A stretch of 64,000 nt of DNA from Amphimedon queenslandica. Lineage: Eukaryota; Porifera; Demospongiae; Haplosclerida; Niphatidae. A model generated the notes under the pieces. The model did not search any database and had not been told where the DNA came from. It was given only the letters and a program-made list of their open reading frames with translations. The stretch spans positions 476,528-540,527 of the forward strand of contig NW_003546260.1 in NCBI RefSeq assembly GCF_000090795.2, in the 5' to 3' direction. Positions 1-11,599 of the stretch are shown here, in pieces. The position numbers were made by a program, and so were the translations under genes. The first letter of the stretch is position 1. Each line of letters begins with the position of its first letter.

Positions 1-834
1 AGATCATCTTGCAGAGATCTACAGTCAGGTATAGCAGCGATAGGACTATAGCATTTTGTGTCATCAGCAAACATTGAAGGAGTGGCCCTCTCAAGAAATG
101 ATGGTAAGTCGTTTACATATAGTATAAACAGAAGAGGGCCCAAAATGCTGCCCTGAGGCACACCTGACAGAACAGACAACATTGTAGAACGAACCCCTCT
201 GACCACAACACATTACCTTCTAGTTGTGAGGTGACACTGGAACCACTCCAAGAGAGGGCCAGCTACACCAATTTGATTGAGCTAAGTCAGAAGGTTAGCA
301 TGAGAGATGCTATCGAATGCCTTTTTGATATTGAAGTAAACGATATCAATAGAACTTTTAGTATTAAGGGAGTTAATGATATCGTGGGTAAAGAGTAGCA
401 TCTGATACAGGACAGACCTGTTGGTCAGAAACCCAAACTGCTTATCATTAATTGTAGGAATAATAAAGTCCACAATTTTGTCATAGATAAGTTTCTCTAA
501 TACTTTGGAAACAGAGCAAAGCAAAGATATAGGCCTATAGTTTGCCACATTTGAATTATCACCAGCTTTATATACAGGGCAGATCAGATGTATTAGCCAA
601 TCACTCGGGATGCTGCAGGACAACGAAGACTGATTAAATAGGTGGTGCAGAGGAATATAAAGAGAGAGAGCAACCATGCAAAATGAGAGGACCTATGTCA
701 TCAATGCCTTTCGCCTTAGTTGGATCAAGACTCTAGAGAACTGCATAGACCTCAGAGTCAGAGAAGGAGATAGATTGCAAGACTTGAGAGGGGCTAGCAC
801 ATGTTGGAGGAATAGGATTTGGAGGGGGCTGACA
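1..834 (-). mobile_element. CR1/Jockey-like LINE, reverse transcriptase part (continues past window edge)
   Basis: This is the reverse-transcriptase half of a non-LTR retrotransposon, read on the minus strand. The linker to RT reads FSDSEVYAVL then SLDPTKAKGIDDIG. It is followed by PVYKAGD...NYRPISLL, QFGF and FDSISHANLL (about 677-282). The catalytic core SGVPQGSILGPLLF and then FADDTK lies within about 150-40, so the Asp-Asp pair is present. These are the usual motif order of CR1/L2/Jockey elements. A stop interrupts the linker after YAVL, and another break lies between the FDSI block and the GVPQG block, so the copy is dead. The C-terminal RT and 3' end lie outside the window. The upstream endonuclease half continues at 5182 beyond an inserted DNA transposon; joining across the AT duplication gives VFNCQPPP in frame. 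Confidence 0.85.
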
Positions 835-934
835 ATAGAGGATAGGTGTGCTAAACATATTCATTGTGTACCGTAATAAATTCTAAGGGAAAAAAATTTC
901 GTAAAATTTCAAATCTGCCATATTGGACATCAAG

Positions 935-2775
935 ATGCCCATCCATTACAGTGCTTTTGGTTGTAATAATCGTCAGGGATTGAGAAATGTATCTTTCTAT
1001 TGCTTTCCTGCTGATCCTGAGTTGAGACAACAGTGGGTAACAGCTTTGAATCGTAAGAATTGGAAGCCAACTTCAACATCAAGGCTATGTAGTACACATT
1101 TTGTTGGAAGTAAGTTCAATCATCTGCCTATAACATATCATTATTACTATTAATATTTACAGGCAAAAGGTCAAATAACCCTTTAAGTGTTAGCTATGTT
1201 CCAACAATATTTACTCATACTAGTGTATTAGAAAACAGCATAAAACAGTTTTCAGACCGTAGCAGCAGATTTATCAACCATCGTCGTCGACAAAATAAAG
1301 TAATTCAGAAGCGAGTTAGGAAAACAGCAATTGTACATAAAGAGAGAAGAGTTCAGGTAACGGAAGAGGAAGTTGTAAGCGAAGAGGAAGTGGCAGAAGA
1401 GGAAGCGGCAGAAGAGGAAGTTGTGGCAGAAGAAAATCAAGATGTGTCACTCAATACTCAAGGGAGGGAGAATGATATAGATGTCAGTGAGGGCAATGCA
1501 GAAGAGAATGATGTAGAAGAAGCAGATGATCAAGGAGAGCTACATGGAACTTGTGATGATGAACTGAATGAACTAGCTGGGGTACCATTTGATGACGAAC
1601 ATGAAGATGACGAAGACCAAAGTGAAGAAGGAATTGAATATGGAACCCAGAATGAAGAATCAAATGTACTTTCCAATTGTGAAGAGATGTTGGAGGATTG
1701 TGAATATGAAATATTACAACTCCAGTTGGACAAGGAAGTTTTGGACAAGGAAGTTTTGGACAATCACCTAGAAAAGCAGAAACAAGATATTGCAAATTTA
1801 TCTTCAATGTATGATCGCTGCTCTAAAGCATTAAGAACATCGGCATCTAATACACAGAAGCTAACTTCTCACTTGCAGAAAATAGAATTTCGTGCACGCT
1901 CATTTCAAAGTGACAAGAAAATAAGGTTTTATACAGGTCTTCCTACATTTGCTGTTTTTTCAAAATTGTTCAGATTGCTCAGTACTTTTGTTGAAAAGCC
2001 TTTACATAGCAAGCTGGATTTAATGGATGAATTACTTATAACATTGGCAAAACTGAGGAGAGGATATGAAAATCAAGATCTGGCATATAGAGTTGGGATT
2101 GACGTGAAATATATATCTACTATATTTCATAGATGGCTAGATCTTTTGTACCGAAAATTTAAACAACTTATTATGTGGCCAAATCGTATTGCCCTCAAAC
2201 ATAACTTACCAAAATGTTTCAGAGGAAAATATGTCAACGCTGTATGCATCATTGATTGCTTTGAAGTATTTATGCAAACACCATCGTTACTCGCAGCACA
2301 AACAGCTACCTACAGTCACTATAAACATCACAATAATGTCAAGTTTTTGATTGGTATCACACCAACAGGATCGATATATTTTGTATCACAAGCTTGGGGT
2401 GGCAGATCATCAGACAAAGTGATTACACGACATTGTGGTATTCTGGATAACTTTGAATATGGTGATGTGGTATTAGCTGACCGAGGCTTCAACATCTCTG
2501 ATGAACTAGCAATATGTGGTGCTCATTTATGCATCCCTGCTTTCACTAAAGGTAGAGATCAGTTAAGTAGGAGTGAGGTAGAAAAAACTCGACAACTGGC
2601 AAATGTTAGGATACATGTGGAACGTGTAATTGGCCAGCTGAAAAATTTTAAGATACTCCAAAGTGTTCTACCAATAAGGTTAATCAAAAAGCCTGATGAT
2701 ACCACAGTATGCACTATAGACAAAATTGTCACAGTAGCTGCAGCCATTACTAATCTATCAAAACCTATCATTTAA
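935..2775 (+). CDS. THAP-domain DDE transposase of ISL2EU-like element (two exons)
   Basis: This is the likely transposase, cutting and joining the element ends in the nucleus. I read exons 935-1109 and 1163-2775. The donor is GTAAGT at 1110 and the acceptor is ..TTTACAG ending at 1162; the splice joins FVG-SKRSNNP in frame. I chose the ATG at 935 because THAP proteins start MP. Domain order is THAP (GCNNR, FPADPELRQQW, LCSTHF), a Glu-rich low-complexity stretch (about 1330-1620), a coiled coil with a DKEVLDKEVLD repeat, and a helix-turn-helix (LAYRVGIDVKYIS). A DDE_4 catalytic core follows, with acids visible in IIDCFE, LADRGF and HVERVIGQLKNF. The first zinc cysteine of the THAP finger is a tyrosine (IHYSAFGC), so the finger may be weak. 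Apart from that the reading frame is open throughout and the product may still be functional. Confidence 0.85.
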
Positions 2776-2953
2776 CAAGACAATTTAGACAGTATTTCAC
2801 AATCTCCTCTCTCATTTATCTGTTTCTCTTATTACTAATAATTGCTAATAACATTGATTCATTGATAATGAATAATTAAATTATTATTATTGATTTGAAA
2901 CTTTAAATAATTAATAATGAATCATATTAATAGAGTTATTGTTATTATTGTTA

Positions 2954-5066
2954 TCACTTGCACTTTGGACAAAACCATGATCCTTTAGGCCTTCGTTTAA
3001 TACCAACACACGAATAATGGTACCACTCGACAGAACATTCCGAATTGTCACATGCTATCATCATACCTGCTTTGTCTTTGCCACAAAAACTATATGTTTT
3101 GTCATCATCTGATGATACAGCATCTACAATATCAGTTTTCAGGCCATTGTCAAGAAAACGGTGTGTCAATAGTTCAGGTAAAATGTATTGTAAAATTTTT
3201 TTTTTGCATTTCGGTACATTTTCCCTAAAATCAGTATCTATATTAATGGTCTCAATGAAAATCCCCTTTGGAGTCCAGCAGACAAAGTCACACACCTCCT
3301 CCTCTGCTATTAATAGCTGATGCTGTACTTGGGAATAGTACGTATGGCTTTTGACAATGACAATTTACCAGATTTGCTCTTTAAATAGAAACCAGCCTTT
3401 TTGACATTATTGGGATTTTCATTTCGGACAGAATACGGACATTTGATTTCAATTAAGCGAGTACCACAGCATGAACAACTACATTTACCATCTGTACTGG
3501 CAGCCATGTATGGATATTTTGGATTGATGACAAGGCCACAGAAATCGACTTGAAAATTTACGTGAGTTTCCTTCATGATATCAAAATATTCAGTTCGTGC
3601 ATCATTTTTATGGTCACGTCCCCACTTTATAGCTGGAATAGTTGGACTAAGTTCCTCATACTGCATGACTTGCTTAACGATAGTGGCAGGGTAAGACCTA
3701 TATGTGAACTTTATTACAGAATGAGCTGTTGAGGATGTAATACGACCTTTCCTGTGTTGGTACCAATGACGTGACTCAGATTGTTCTTTTGTAATTCGAA
3801 AAACATTTTCTGCTTGCTGTTTTGTCACATTCATTGTAATAAAGATATCTTTACATGCATCCTCTATCTCAACGTCACTAAGACTAAGTGCAACATTTGG
3901 ATTATAGAGGCTTGATAAAAGTGGAGGTAAAGCCAATGAAGTAGAAGTTGATGTCGTTACTGGATCTAGAACTTGTGATTGTATCAAAGGTGTTTGTGAT
4001 GATGTTGTAAATCCTGTGGCATCTGATACTGACTGTTGTTGTTGTGGTTCCACTGCTGATGTTACTGGTAATGCTAGATCTAATTCCTCTGCAACACAAC
4101 TTTCATTATCTTCAGAATCTTCCGGTTGATTATTATTGATTGATACTTCATTGTTAACAATGCAGTACTCAGGAACAATAGTAAATATGACAGAATCTGG
4201 ATACACGTTTTGTAAAGAATCAAGAATTGTTTTGCGAGATAGACATGGTGCTTCCTCAGAAATACTCATCTGCTTCTTTTTACTAGGTCTGGTTCCATCT
4301 TCCTGTTTCTTCATCATATCTGGTGACTTAAGATCAATCTCACATATAGTCTGTGGTGGAACCTGTATTGGAACTATGTAAACAACATAAAATTTTTATA
4401 TAATGTGTACTTTATCAGAATAACGTTGATTCCAAACACAAGGGAGCTCTGTACAAGATTTCTTTGCTATTTCTAGCCTAACACACGCCTCCACTTTAAA
4501 CAAAATACCAGCTACATGTGAACAAACTTCACCGCAGCTACAATAATATAAAGACATTACATGCAATGATGTACTTAGTACTTACCCAGCAACACAAGTG
4601 CAATGACCTGTGATAACAGTGCCTGTCTTTCTCTCCACAGCTAACCATGCGTCATGGGGCTTATCATTGATGCGCTGAGATGGCATTACCTTTGCTCTCA
4701 GCAAGCAAGTCTTGTCATTCACATTTGCATAATACACAGTTTTCACCCATCCACTACATAGATATAGTGAGTAGCAATTATTTAAACTTATGAAGTTACC
4801 AACTAAACATACCTATAATAATAATTGTACGCAGCAAGACTCTTGTAAGCCTTAAGGCTGTCTTTGGTATATTCTCTAGGCGAGTCTATCAGATATGTCC
4901 AGATACAGCCATACTCTACTGGAGGCCACAACGAAATATCATCCTCCCATTCATCAATCTCATAGGGATCCATCTTCTTCTCAAATTCTCTACCCATAAA
5001 CATCTCTATCTTCTGCTTGTATCGTTCTTTCTCTGCTTTTGGCAGCTTTTCAAAGTCATGCTCCAT
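2954..5066 (-). CDS. SWIM - YqaJ nuclease - PHD protein of ISL2EU-like element (multi-exon)
   Basis: This is an accessory gene of the transposon. Exon 1 (5066 to about 4816) is acidic and ends at a GTATGT donor. Exon 2 (about 4753-4586) ends CTCVAG at a GTAAGT donor. Exon 3 starts at about 4537 and gives CGEVCSH, which completes a SWIM zinc finger (CxC...CxH) across the splice. The last exon holds a YqaJ/lambda-exonuclease-type fold: KGRITSSTAHSV, IKWGRDHKNDA, ASTDG and LIEIKCP, so the Asp and Glu-x-Lys catalytic residues are present. A QVQHQLLIA...CDFVCWTP block follows. A PHD finger (FCGKDKAGMMIACDNSEC, EWYHYSCVG, WFCPKC) ends the protein, with its first Cys missing. One base seems lost in an A-run near 3345, shifting frame just before QVQHQ. 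The exon 3/4 junction is unsure. The role in transposition is unknown; DNA-end processing is a guess. Confidence 0.75.
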
Positions 5067-5181
5067 TGTGTCTTCACACTGCCTTGATGTCCAATATGGC
5101 GGATCATTAAAAGAGGTGTGGCCAAGTATTAGAATAATTTACGGTAACGTTATGAATATATTTAGCACGCATATCCTCTAT

Positions 5182-6260
5182 TAAAGACAGAGAAGAAATA
5201 GTGATTGAAAGAGTCAGCAATACTGCTATCAGTAGAGACAGATATAGTATTGTAGGTCATACGGGAAGGAATACCAGAAGGTTGCATCATGTCGAGTAGT
5301 ATCACCCCTATTTCCATTTGTAAGGTTACTCTCATAGTTAGCCTTTGCTCTAGCTACTTTCTGGGCAAACAGTTCAGATGGTTTAGTGATCTTTTCACGT
5401 CGAAAAACAGAACCAGGCCTTAGTGATCTCGTTAGTGATTTGACTTTATTACTGAAATGTATTATATCAGGTGTAAACCAAGGAGGAAACTGTTTTGCTT
5501 TGAGATGAATCTTTGGGACAAAAATATCAAAACCTTGGTACAGTACCTCTTTGATATAGGACCAGATCCATTTGACATCATCAGAAGCCAGGCAGGGGCT
5601 GAAATTATGGTTTAGCAGGTATTCATTTAAACCCACAAGATCAGTATTTCGGAAGTCAGGGATAATGGTAGAGGTAAAGCGAGATGAGTGGGGCTCCATG
5701 CCTGTAGAATGTATGACAAAGGATACAATGTAGTGATCAGAACAGAGTAATCCAGAGGAGAAGACCGTCACCTCATGTATAGGAACCACTGGTGGAGCCA
5801 AAACTAGATCCAGAATGTTCCCACCAATATGCGTGGGGTGAGACACATGCTTTGTAAGGTTTGAATCAAAAACAAAGTCACAAAATAAATCAGAGGGAAG
5901 ATGTGCATTTGACACAGTGCTCCAGCATATATCCGGATAATTAAAATTACCAATTAAAATAGGATTTGGGGAACTACCTATTAAAGAAGAGAGGTGTTGT
6001 CTAAGGATATCATGGTTTTGATTTGATGCATTTGGAGGAACATAAACAAGGCAACAGTAACAGGAAACAATTTTAGCTGGCATAAAAGAGAAATTACCTC
6101 AAGCTCAGGAGGTGAAGACAGCTGAGAACAGGGGATAGAAGTGTGTACTCCCAAAAGAACACCACCACCTCTACCAGTTTTATTGTGACGGAAGATAACG
6201 AAATCACTTGGTAGTATATCTTTATCTTGGACATTGGGGGACCAATGATTCGATATGAAG
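5182..6260 (-). mobile_element. CR1/Jockey-like LINE, endonuclease part
   Basis: This is the upstream half of the same LINE. It encodes the C-terminal two thirds of an AP-type endonuclease and the spacer before RT. Readable blocks are SPNVQDKDILPSDF and RGGGVLLGV (about 6240-6150, in another frame from the rest), VYVPPNASNQNH, then PILIGNFNYPDICW (about 6030-5920), where the family usually has GDFN. Next come NILDLVLA and SDHYIVSF (about 5820-5720), the usual SDH motif of this endonuclease. The spacer ends FNHYFFSVFN at 5182, exactly where the ISL2EU-like element entered. The 5' end near 6260 has no recognisable upstream ORF, so the copy is probably 5' truncated. Frame breaks show it is inactive. 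Confidence 0.85.
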
Positions 6261-6412
6261 AGGAGTAAATAAATGATTGGAAACTTGACAGTTTATGTTT
6301 GCTGCAGAGATCTAACAGGACAGGCTAGTATGGTAGAAGACATTGCCTAGTGTTATCTTTGTCGGACCTAGTTAGTTTTGATTTGAAACTGTCTTGTGCT
6401 GTCACTATGGAT

Positions 6413-6445
6413 GTTTTACCTTGGGAGACCCTTCCAAGGTAAAAC
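6413..6445. repeat. Perfect 12-bp hairpin
   Basis: GTTTTACCTTGG and its exact reverse complement are separated by a 9-base loop. No associated gene is seen. It lies in the 6260-6570 stretch, which otherwise shows nothing recognisable. Confidence 0.6.
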
Positions 6446-6573
6446 ACTGACTAATAGCTTTTCAGAGCATGGAAAAGACTGGTTAGCAACAGCATTATCC
6501 TAGGCCTTGTTGATAAGGGCCCACTGCCCTGACTATAATGTAAAGAACCTTGTCAACGTATTTTCGGTTTCTG

Positions 6574-6662
6574 TGTGATTTAGATGACCTTGCAAACATT
6601 AATTATCCTCGGGCTATGCCCTCGGTTAATTAAATTTGTTTGTTTGGTAATCTAAATTACGT
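6574..6662. repeat. Small fold-back MITE-like element
   Basis: The two arms face each other. TGATTTAGAT...TTAATTATCC on the left pairs imperfectly with GGTTAATTAA...ATCTAAATTA on the right, around the tip CTCGGGCTATGCCCTCGG. The stem is about 40 bp. It is probably a short non-autonomous DNA element. The next stretch (6663-6990) holds nothing recognisable. Confidence 0.5.
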
Positions 6663-6991
6663 AGAAACCTCAAATGCGTTGTCTAACCTATATTTAATTT
6701 TATGGTTGCATGCAGCAGACAAGTTTAAACAGTTTTCACAACATTGTTTGACATTTTAAAATAAAATGGCAAATAAAATCTTCATATCCCACTACTGGTT
6801 TTGCCTCTTCTGTTCAATTTGCTTGAGAATGTTATATAAGCTAATCTTATATCTTCATTTCTAGGTAGAATAACTTGTTGATATGTATTGTCTGTTGAGT
6901 TTTAGGTTTTTATACATGAGAAATAACTCCTTTCTTCTGAACTATTCTAGCTGGGTCTTCATTCTTTATCTAAGACTGCATTTCAGGATCT

Positions 6992-8440
6992 TTAATCTTG
7001 TTTCATTATCAATTGCCTCCATTTTGTTTTGTATCTGATTATGCTTTTTCTTCTCTGGTTGGATGTTTTTGGTCCGTGTTGAAGGTTGAAATAGTTCCTA
7101 TTCAAATAAAATTGTGCACCTATAGCTTCTAGCATTATTTCCCCTGGCCCAGTCTCTTTAATGACTTCTGCTGTCTCATGCTTTGTTGTTTTTTTTTGTA
7201 ACTGCTCCTGAGACTCCTCTAGCATTGATTGCTGCTCCCAGACTGTTCCTCTTCTGACTGTTTCCTGTCTGACTGACTCTCTTTCAATTTGCATTTCTTT
7301 CCTATGTGCCCTTGTCATTACTGCTAGTGCTGGTTCCTTTTTTGACTCTATTAATTTTTCAATCTCTATTGGTGTTTTAGAGCTGTATTTTTTCCTTCTT
7401 AGGTAATTGCTTCATTATGTGTTTGTGTAAAAGGACATCTCTCCCCAAAAGAACATTTTCTGCCAGAAACCTTGTAATGCTGGTTTTAATTGGCAGCCCT
7501 TTCCATCGAGTGTCACACATACTGATGCTAATGGATGCTCTTCAAGTGTCCTGTTTCTAAAAGTAATACCAATTGTCTTTTTCCTCTGTCTCTTGATGGC
7601 ACTAGCTTCCTGTCCACTATACTCATTGATGCTCTGCGTTTTATCTGAATCCTTTTCACCATGTGACCTATCACCTTTTTTTCACCATGCCAAATGCCGT
7701 TCTCTGCATCTTTTGTCTATAGAGTCTTTTTTGTACAGTTCCTTGCTATGTGTTTCATACAATTACACTTGTAACAGGCAACCCCTATGGCACTTTTTTA
7801 TTCGTCTGCTTTCCTGCTTTAGTCTACTCCTTTCTGGTAAAGAGCTTGCTCAAAAGATTCAGTCAGTTCTGCTGTTCTCTCTGATGTTTCAGAATTCTGA
7901 GAATTTACTTAAATTTTTATTTCTTGTGGTATCTCATTTAAAAGTTGTATTACTGCATTTTTATGTTTCACTTCATCTTCAGGTATTAAAATTATCTTTA
8001 TGAGTTTTACTCATTTAGTTGCCCAATCAGTGGAGTTTTCATCAAACATGATTCTGAAACCTATTAGCTGCTTAATATTGTTGTACCCTATATTAATTCT
8101 CTTGACTTGCGTAATTTGTATTAGTCCCAAGATCTGTACACACCATTCTACTTAACAATGGTGTCAGATGTAGAATCCAGTGTGTTTGATTCACAACTCA
8201 TGCTTTCATAATATCCTTAAAAGATTTTATGAAGTCTTAAATATTATCAGATGTTGTCATTACTAGATGTGGATTATTTCCTTCTATCCCCATTAGAACT
8301 TTTCAGAATCTCATTTGCTGATGCTGTCTCTATCTGTTTCTTCTCGATGATTCTTTGCTAACTGGTAAGCTACCTCTGGTAGTTGTTCATTTTCTCTGCA
8401 ATGCTCTCCAGCTTTTTTTTTGAGCCTCCTCCCAGCTACA
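6992..8440 (-). mobile_element. Gag-like fossil with CCHC zinc knuckle
   Basis: The minus strand shows a broken coding track. At about 7783-7736 it contains a retroviral-type zinc knuckle, CYKC...H....C (CX2CX4HX4C spacing). Lys/Glu/Gln-rich sequence follows it, and the most open part is 7318-6992, predicted coiled and charged. This looks like the gag/nucleocapsid region of an old LTR-type or related retroelement. No pol domain is recognised next to it, so the family is not settled. It is clearly broken, with many breaks, and looks old. Confidence 0.4.
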
Positions 8441-8644
8441 TTGCTGAAATCTCACTATACTTGTTATTGCTGCTGTCAGTTGCTCCATATGGTCACTAAC
8501 TCCTCTAGTCCCTGTAATACCTTTCATTGTCTGCGTTGAGTCTTCTGTATTTATAGTGCTAAGATTACTTCTGCTAGAAGTGGGTGGTCCTAAACTTAGT
8601 AATCATCAAAAGTTGATCAATCAAGGAGCTAGGGCTTGGGGTAT

Positions 8645-9533
8645 CATAGATTGTATTACTAAGTAACAGGGATTGGAAACTGATGACGTCACATGGACAG
8701 ACTCTGTAATGGTGGAAAAGCAATGGAAAGACTACACAAGCTCTTCTCCAAGTCTCCAACTGTATTAATTTGAATTTTATTTACTATCAATGATCAACAG
8801 ATAAGTCTTGGGAGTTCATGACTGTTCTTTGTGACGGTTAAACATAGTTTTGTTGACAGAATCTTCGCCGCCTCTTGCGGCCCGTGTTATCATTGAAATT
8901 GCCTTTATGATGGCACAAATTAATGAATACAGCTATTATTTTTCTAAAGTGGCGTCTATGGCTTATATAATTGGCTAAAGGCATGTAAAAAACCCTGGTC
9001 TTTATTACAGTTTTTATCCTTTATCCAAATTTTACTTACTTTTTGTGATATAGGTTGAACAGATACGCCTCTAAAAACAGACATTTTGGGATCTTATGAT
9101 CTGTATGAAGCACGAGTGATAATAAAAGTGTCTTAGTGGCATGTAGCTTTATTTGATGCTTGTTTTTTATACTGCAACTCTCTCAGTTTTAGTTACTCTT
9201 AGCAAGTTATAGGTTGAATAGATTTCACACCTATCACGCATGGTAAAAAAGCATGCTTGTTCTCATTTTTCTTCAAAATAATGTGCTGTATTACAGCTTT
9301 AACAGTTTCTGATAAGTAGGCAAACCTTCAGCTACAATATAAGCTAAATAACTGCCTTGGATCTGGCTTCAAGCTACACTTAATCCAGCAGTCCTCTCAG
9401 TCATATTGCTCTAGTCTCAACGAGCCAGGGAAGGAGCAGAGTCTTACAAGGTTCGTCTGCACCTACTTTCATTGATTTGAATGACATCACGTGATCAGTT
9501 TCCAATTCCTATTACTTAGTAATACAATCTATG
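8645..9533. mobile_element. Non-autonomous element with about 45-bp terminal inverted repeats
   Basis: The left end starts CATAGATTGTATTACTAAG, and the right end is the reverse complement of the same sequence (AGTAATACAATCTATG). The match runs through GATTGGAAACTGAT for about 45 bp with few mismatches. No coding sequence is seen inside the 889 bp. Target duplication is unclear: GGTAT lies directly left of the element and recurs about 2 bp beyond the right end. The superfamily is unknown. Confidence 0.55.
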
Positions 9534-9767
9534 GCGGTATTAGAAATAATGTAGTTACTAACGGTATTTATTTTGTATTGCAATGCAACTACATATGTAC
9601 TAATTGCATCTTATGGAACTGATGGTGAATGGTAAGGGTGGACACTATAAGCTAATAATTATTGTAGTGTTACTAAAAATTCTTTTTAAATAAGTTTTTG
9701 ATAATGAGTTATCGTAAGAATAATCTAGATGTCCAAACACTGTACAATAATACACATACATGTATTT

Positions 9768-11555
9768 TTATAAGTTCTTTGCTAGAAAAACAAGCATGTT
9801 AACCTTCTCAGGTTTAAGGCTAGCTCTTTGTGGAGTGACTATGGATCCAGATGTGCTGAAAAATTATTCAGATGACACACTTGTTGCACAGATGCACAGA
9901 TACTTCTTGGCTAGTAATGACAAAATTGATTACTCTAAACAGTGCTGCTTCCAGCATAACAATGGCTCTTGTTCCATGTCCAAATTTTTACTGGAAAGGT
10001 AAGTTTCCAACTCTGCGTTGATACGCTGTGAAGAAGATAATGTTGGAAGCTGCTGTTCCTTACCATCCTTAAAGAGGGAGCCTATGTTATGCTTTTTAGA
10101 TGGTGGAGGCTCAGTATCAGCACTTACAGTCTTTAATGCTCCATTGACATTCACTGGAGCAATACTTCACCTTCACTCAGTAATGACTCCTTTAGATTAT
10201 CATGAATAAAGCTATCGACAATTACAGATGTCATGTTGAGTAGATGTAGAACTGAAGAATCATACAATTGATAGGGTGTGTTTAGGTCACTATGTATTTT
10301 CTGCTTTATATATTTTGTTAAGTTAGTATCCGTATCATTTTCGTTTATTATCTTTGTCTTTATTAAGTGTAAGATTGGACAAATAACAGATACTGTGACG
10401 TAATCTTCACTAGATGACAAGTAATTGCATCTATATATTGCCACTTTGGTAGTAGGTGTGTCACTTTCCTGTCTGTACTTAGAGCTCTGTGTATAGGTTC
10501 CTCTTGCTCCAAAATTTGGGATATCATTTTTGCAGTTGTGCTCCACCTGGTGGGACGATCTGCTGCTAATCATTGTTGTTTAAGACCTAAGTCAGCCTGA
10601 TATTTGTGTATCTCACGTTTTCTTTACCAACTCGTTGAAAGGGCACTGATTATCTTTTTACATGACCCAATAGCACAAGTACAACGAGTGTCACCATCCA
10701 ATGTTTTTGTAATATCTAAATGAAGGTTATGTCTAAAGCAGGATAGGCATATTCAATTAAGACGTTCAGCTTCATTGATCATATTAGATGCACTATCTGT
10801 GTTGTCAGACATACCGTACTTGCTTTGTTACATCTAGCTGCGACATTTTGAGTGTTATGGTGAAAGCATCGGCTAAATTTTCTCTGCTATGGTGTTGTGG
10901 AAGAAATTGAGTTTGTAGACACCTACTCCGTAGATTCCACTGATCATCAATATAATATACAGTATAACTGATGTAAAGGCATAGCCCAATACTGGACCAC
11001 GAATTAGTAGTAGATGAGTAATAATGAACTCTACTTAGCTCTGATTCTACATAATTTTGAAGGACATCGTACAGTGTAGATATTGCTGTTCTTGAGAAAA
11101 TAACTTCTACTGGGAACTTTATACCTATTGTCAAAGCTGGCAATCATTTTTTAAAAAGGCTTTTCTGCTGTGTTCCATAGAAGCATCTTTTTAGCCAGAA
11201 AGAAAGTAACTGAGTCTGTCAACTCCCTCCAGCACTTTCCCTTTCTTTCATATTTCTGAACATGCTCAAGCAACTGAGATAATGTCTGCTGGCTTTGCTG
11301 TTCAACAGTAGCTCTAGAGGTAGATAGTTTACCAGCGATTGCCATCTTTACACGAGAATGAACTAATGGGTGTGAAGTATGAAGGTGTGACAATAGATTA
11401 GACGTGTTTCCGTTCTTTGCTGATCGAAACTAAGTACAAAAATGACAGATAGCCATTCCATTGTTATTTGGCTTTCCATCTGGACCTAGCCACAACCCAA
11501 AGTACTCCCCCACAACACTCTTCGTGCCAGGTTTAGCAACAAGAGATACAGTCAT
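9768..11555 (-). pseudogene. ZBED-type hAT transposase, degraded
   Basis: This is a decayed hAT transposase. The start ATG at 11555 gives MTVSLVAKPGTKSVVGEY. A BED zinc finger follows (WLGPDGKPNNNGMAICHFC...NTSNLLSHLHTSHP, about 11530-11370). The RNase-H-like core shows YYSSTTNSWSSIG...YTVYYIDDQWNLRS...FLPQHHSRENLA (about 11040-10870). The hAT dimerisation domain at the C-terminus reads ELETYLSSKNLDMEQEPLLCW (about 10010-9950), then LAKKYLCICATSVSSE, FSTSGSIVTPQRASLKPEKV and LVFLAKNL followed by a stop at 9768. A stop lies after SVSSE, where the family normally has R. Several frame changes are present in the middle (10150-10800). The ends of the element could not be found. It is similar in domain order to the hAT at 29919-32327 but not a close copy. 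Confidence 0.8.
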
Positions 11556-11599
11556 CTTGTCTCTCCAAATAGGCTAGTACATCTATAAAATTCTGTTTA

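Larger units (their letters stand above)
837..5179. mobile_element. ISL2EU-like DNA transposon, 4,343 bp, nested in LINE
   Basis: The boundaries are seen directly. Imperfect terminal inverted repeats of about 50 bp start AGAGGATA at 837 and end TATCCTCT at 5179. They share GTGCTAAA, ATATTCAT and TACCGTAA in order. A 2-bp AT duplication flanks them (835-836 and 5180-5181), and removing the element restores the LINE reading frame. Inside are two genes: a plus-strand THAP-DDE transposase and a minus-strand SWIM-YqaJ-PHD gene, converging at about 2.8-2.95 kb. A THAP/DDE_4 transposase paired with a YqaJ gene and AT duplications is what I know of ISL2EU (formerly IS4EU). The family name is therefore inference from gene content and duplication length. 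The transposase frame is open, so the insertion is likely younger than the LINE. Confidence 0.82.

Noticed and set aside
1252-1807. Minus-strand frames opposite the acidic part of the THAP transposase
   Set aside because: Shadow frames of the Glu-rich and coiled-coil coding sequence.
7593-8003. 136-codon open frame on the plus strand
   Set aside because: It lies opposite the gag-like minus-strand track and has Phe/Leu/Ser bias typical of a shadow frame.
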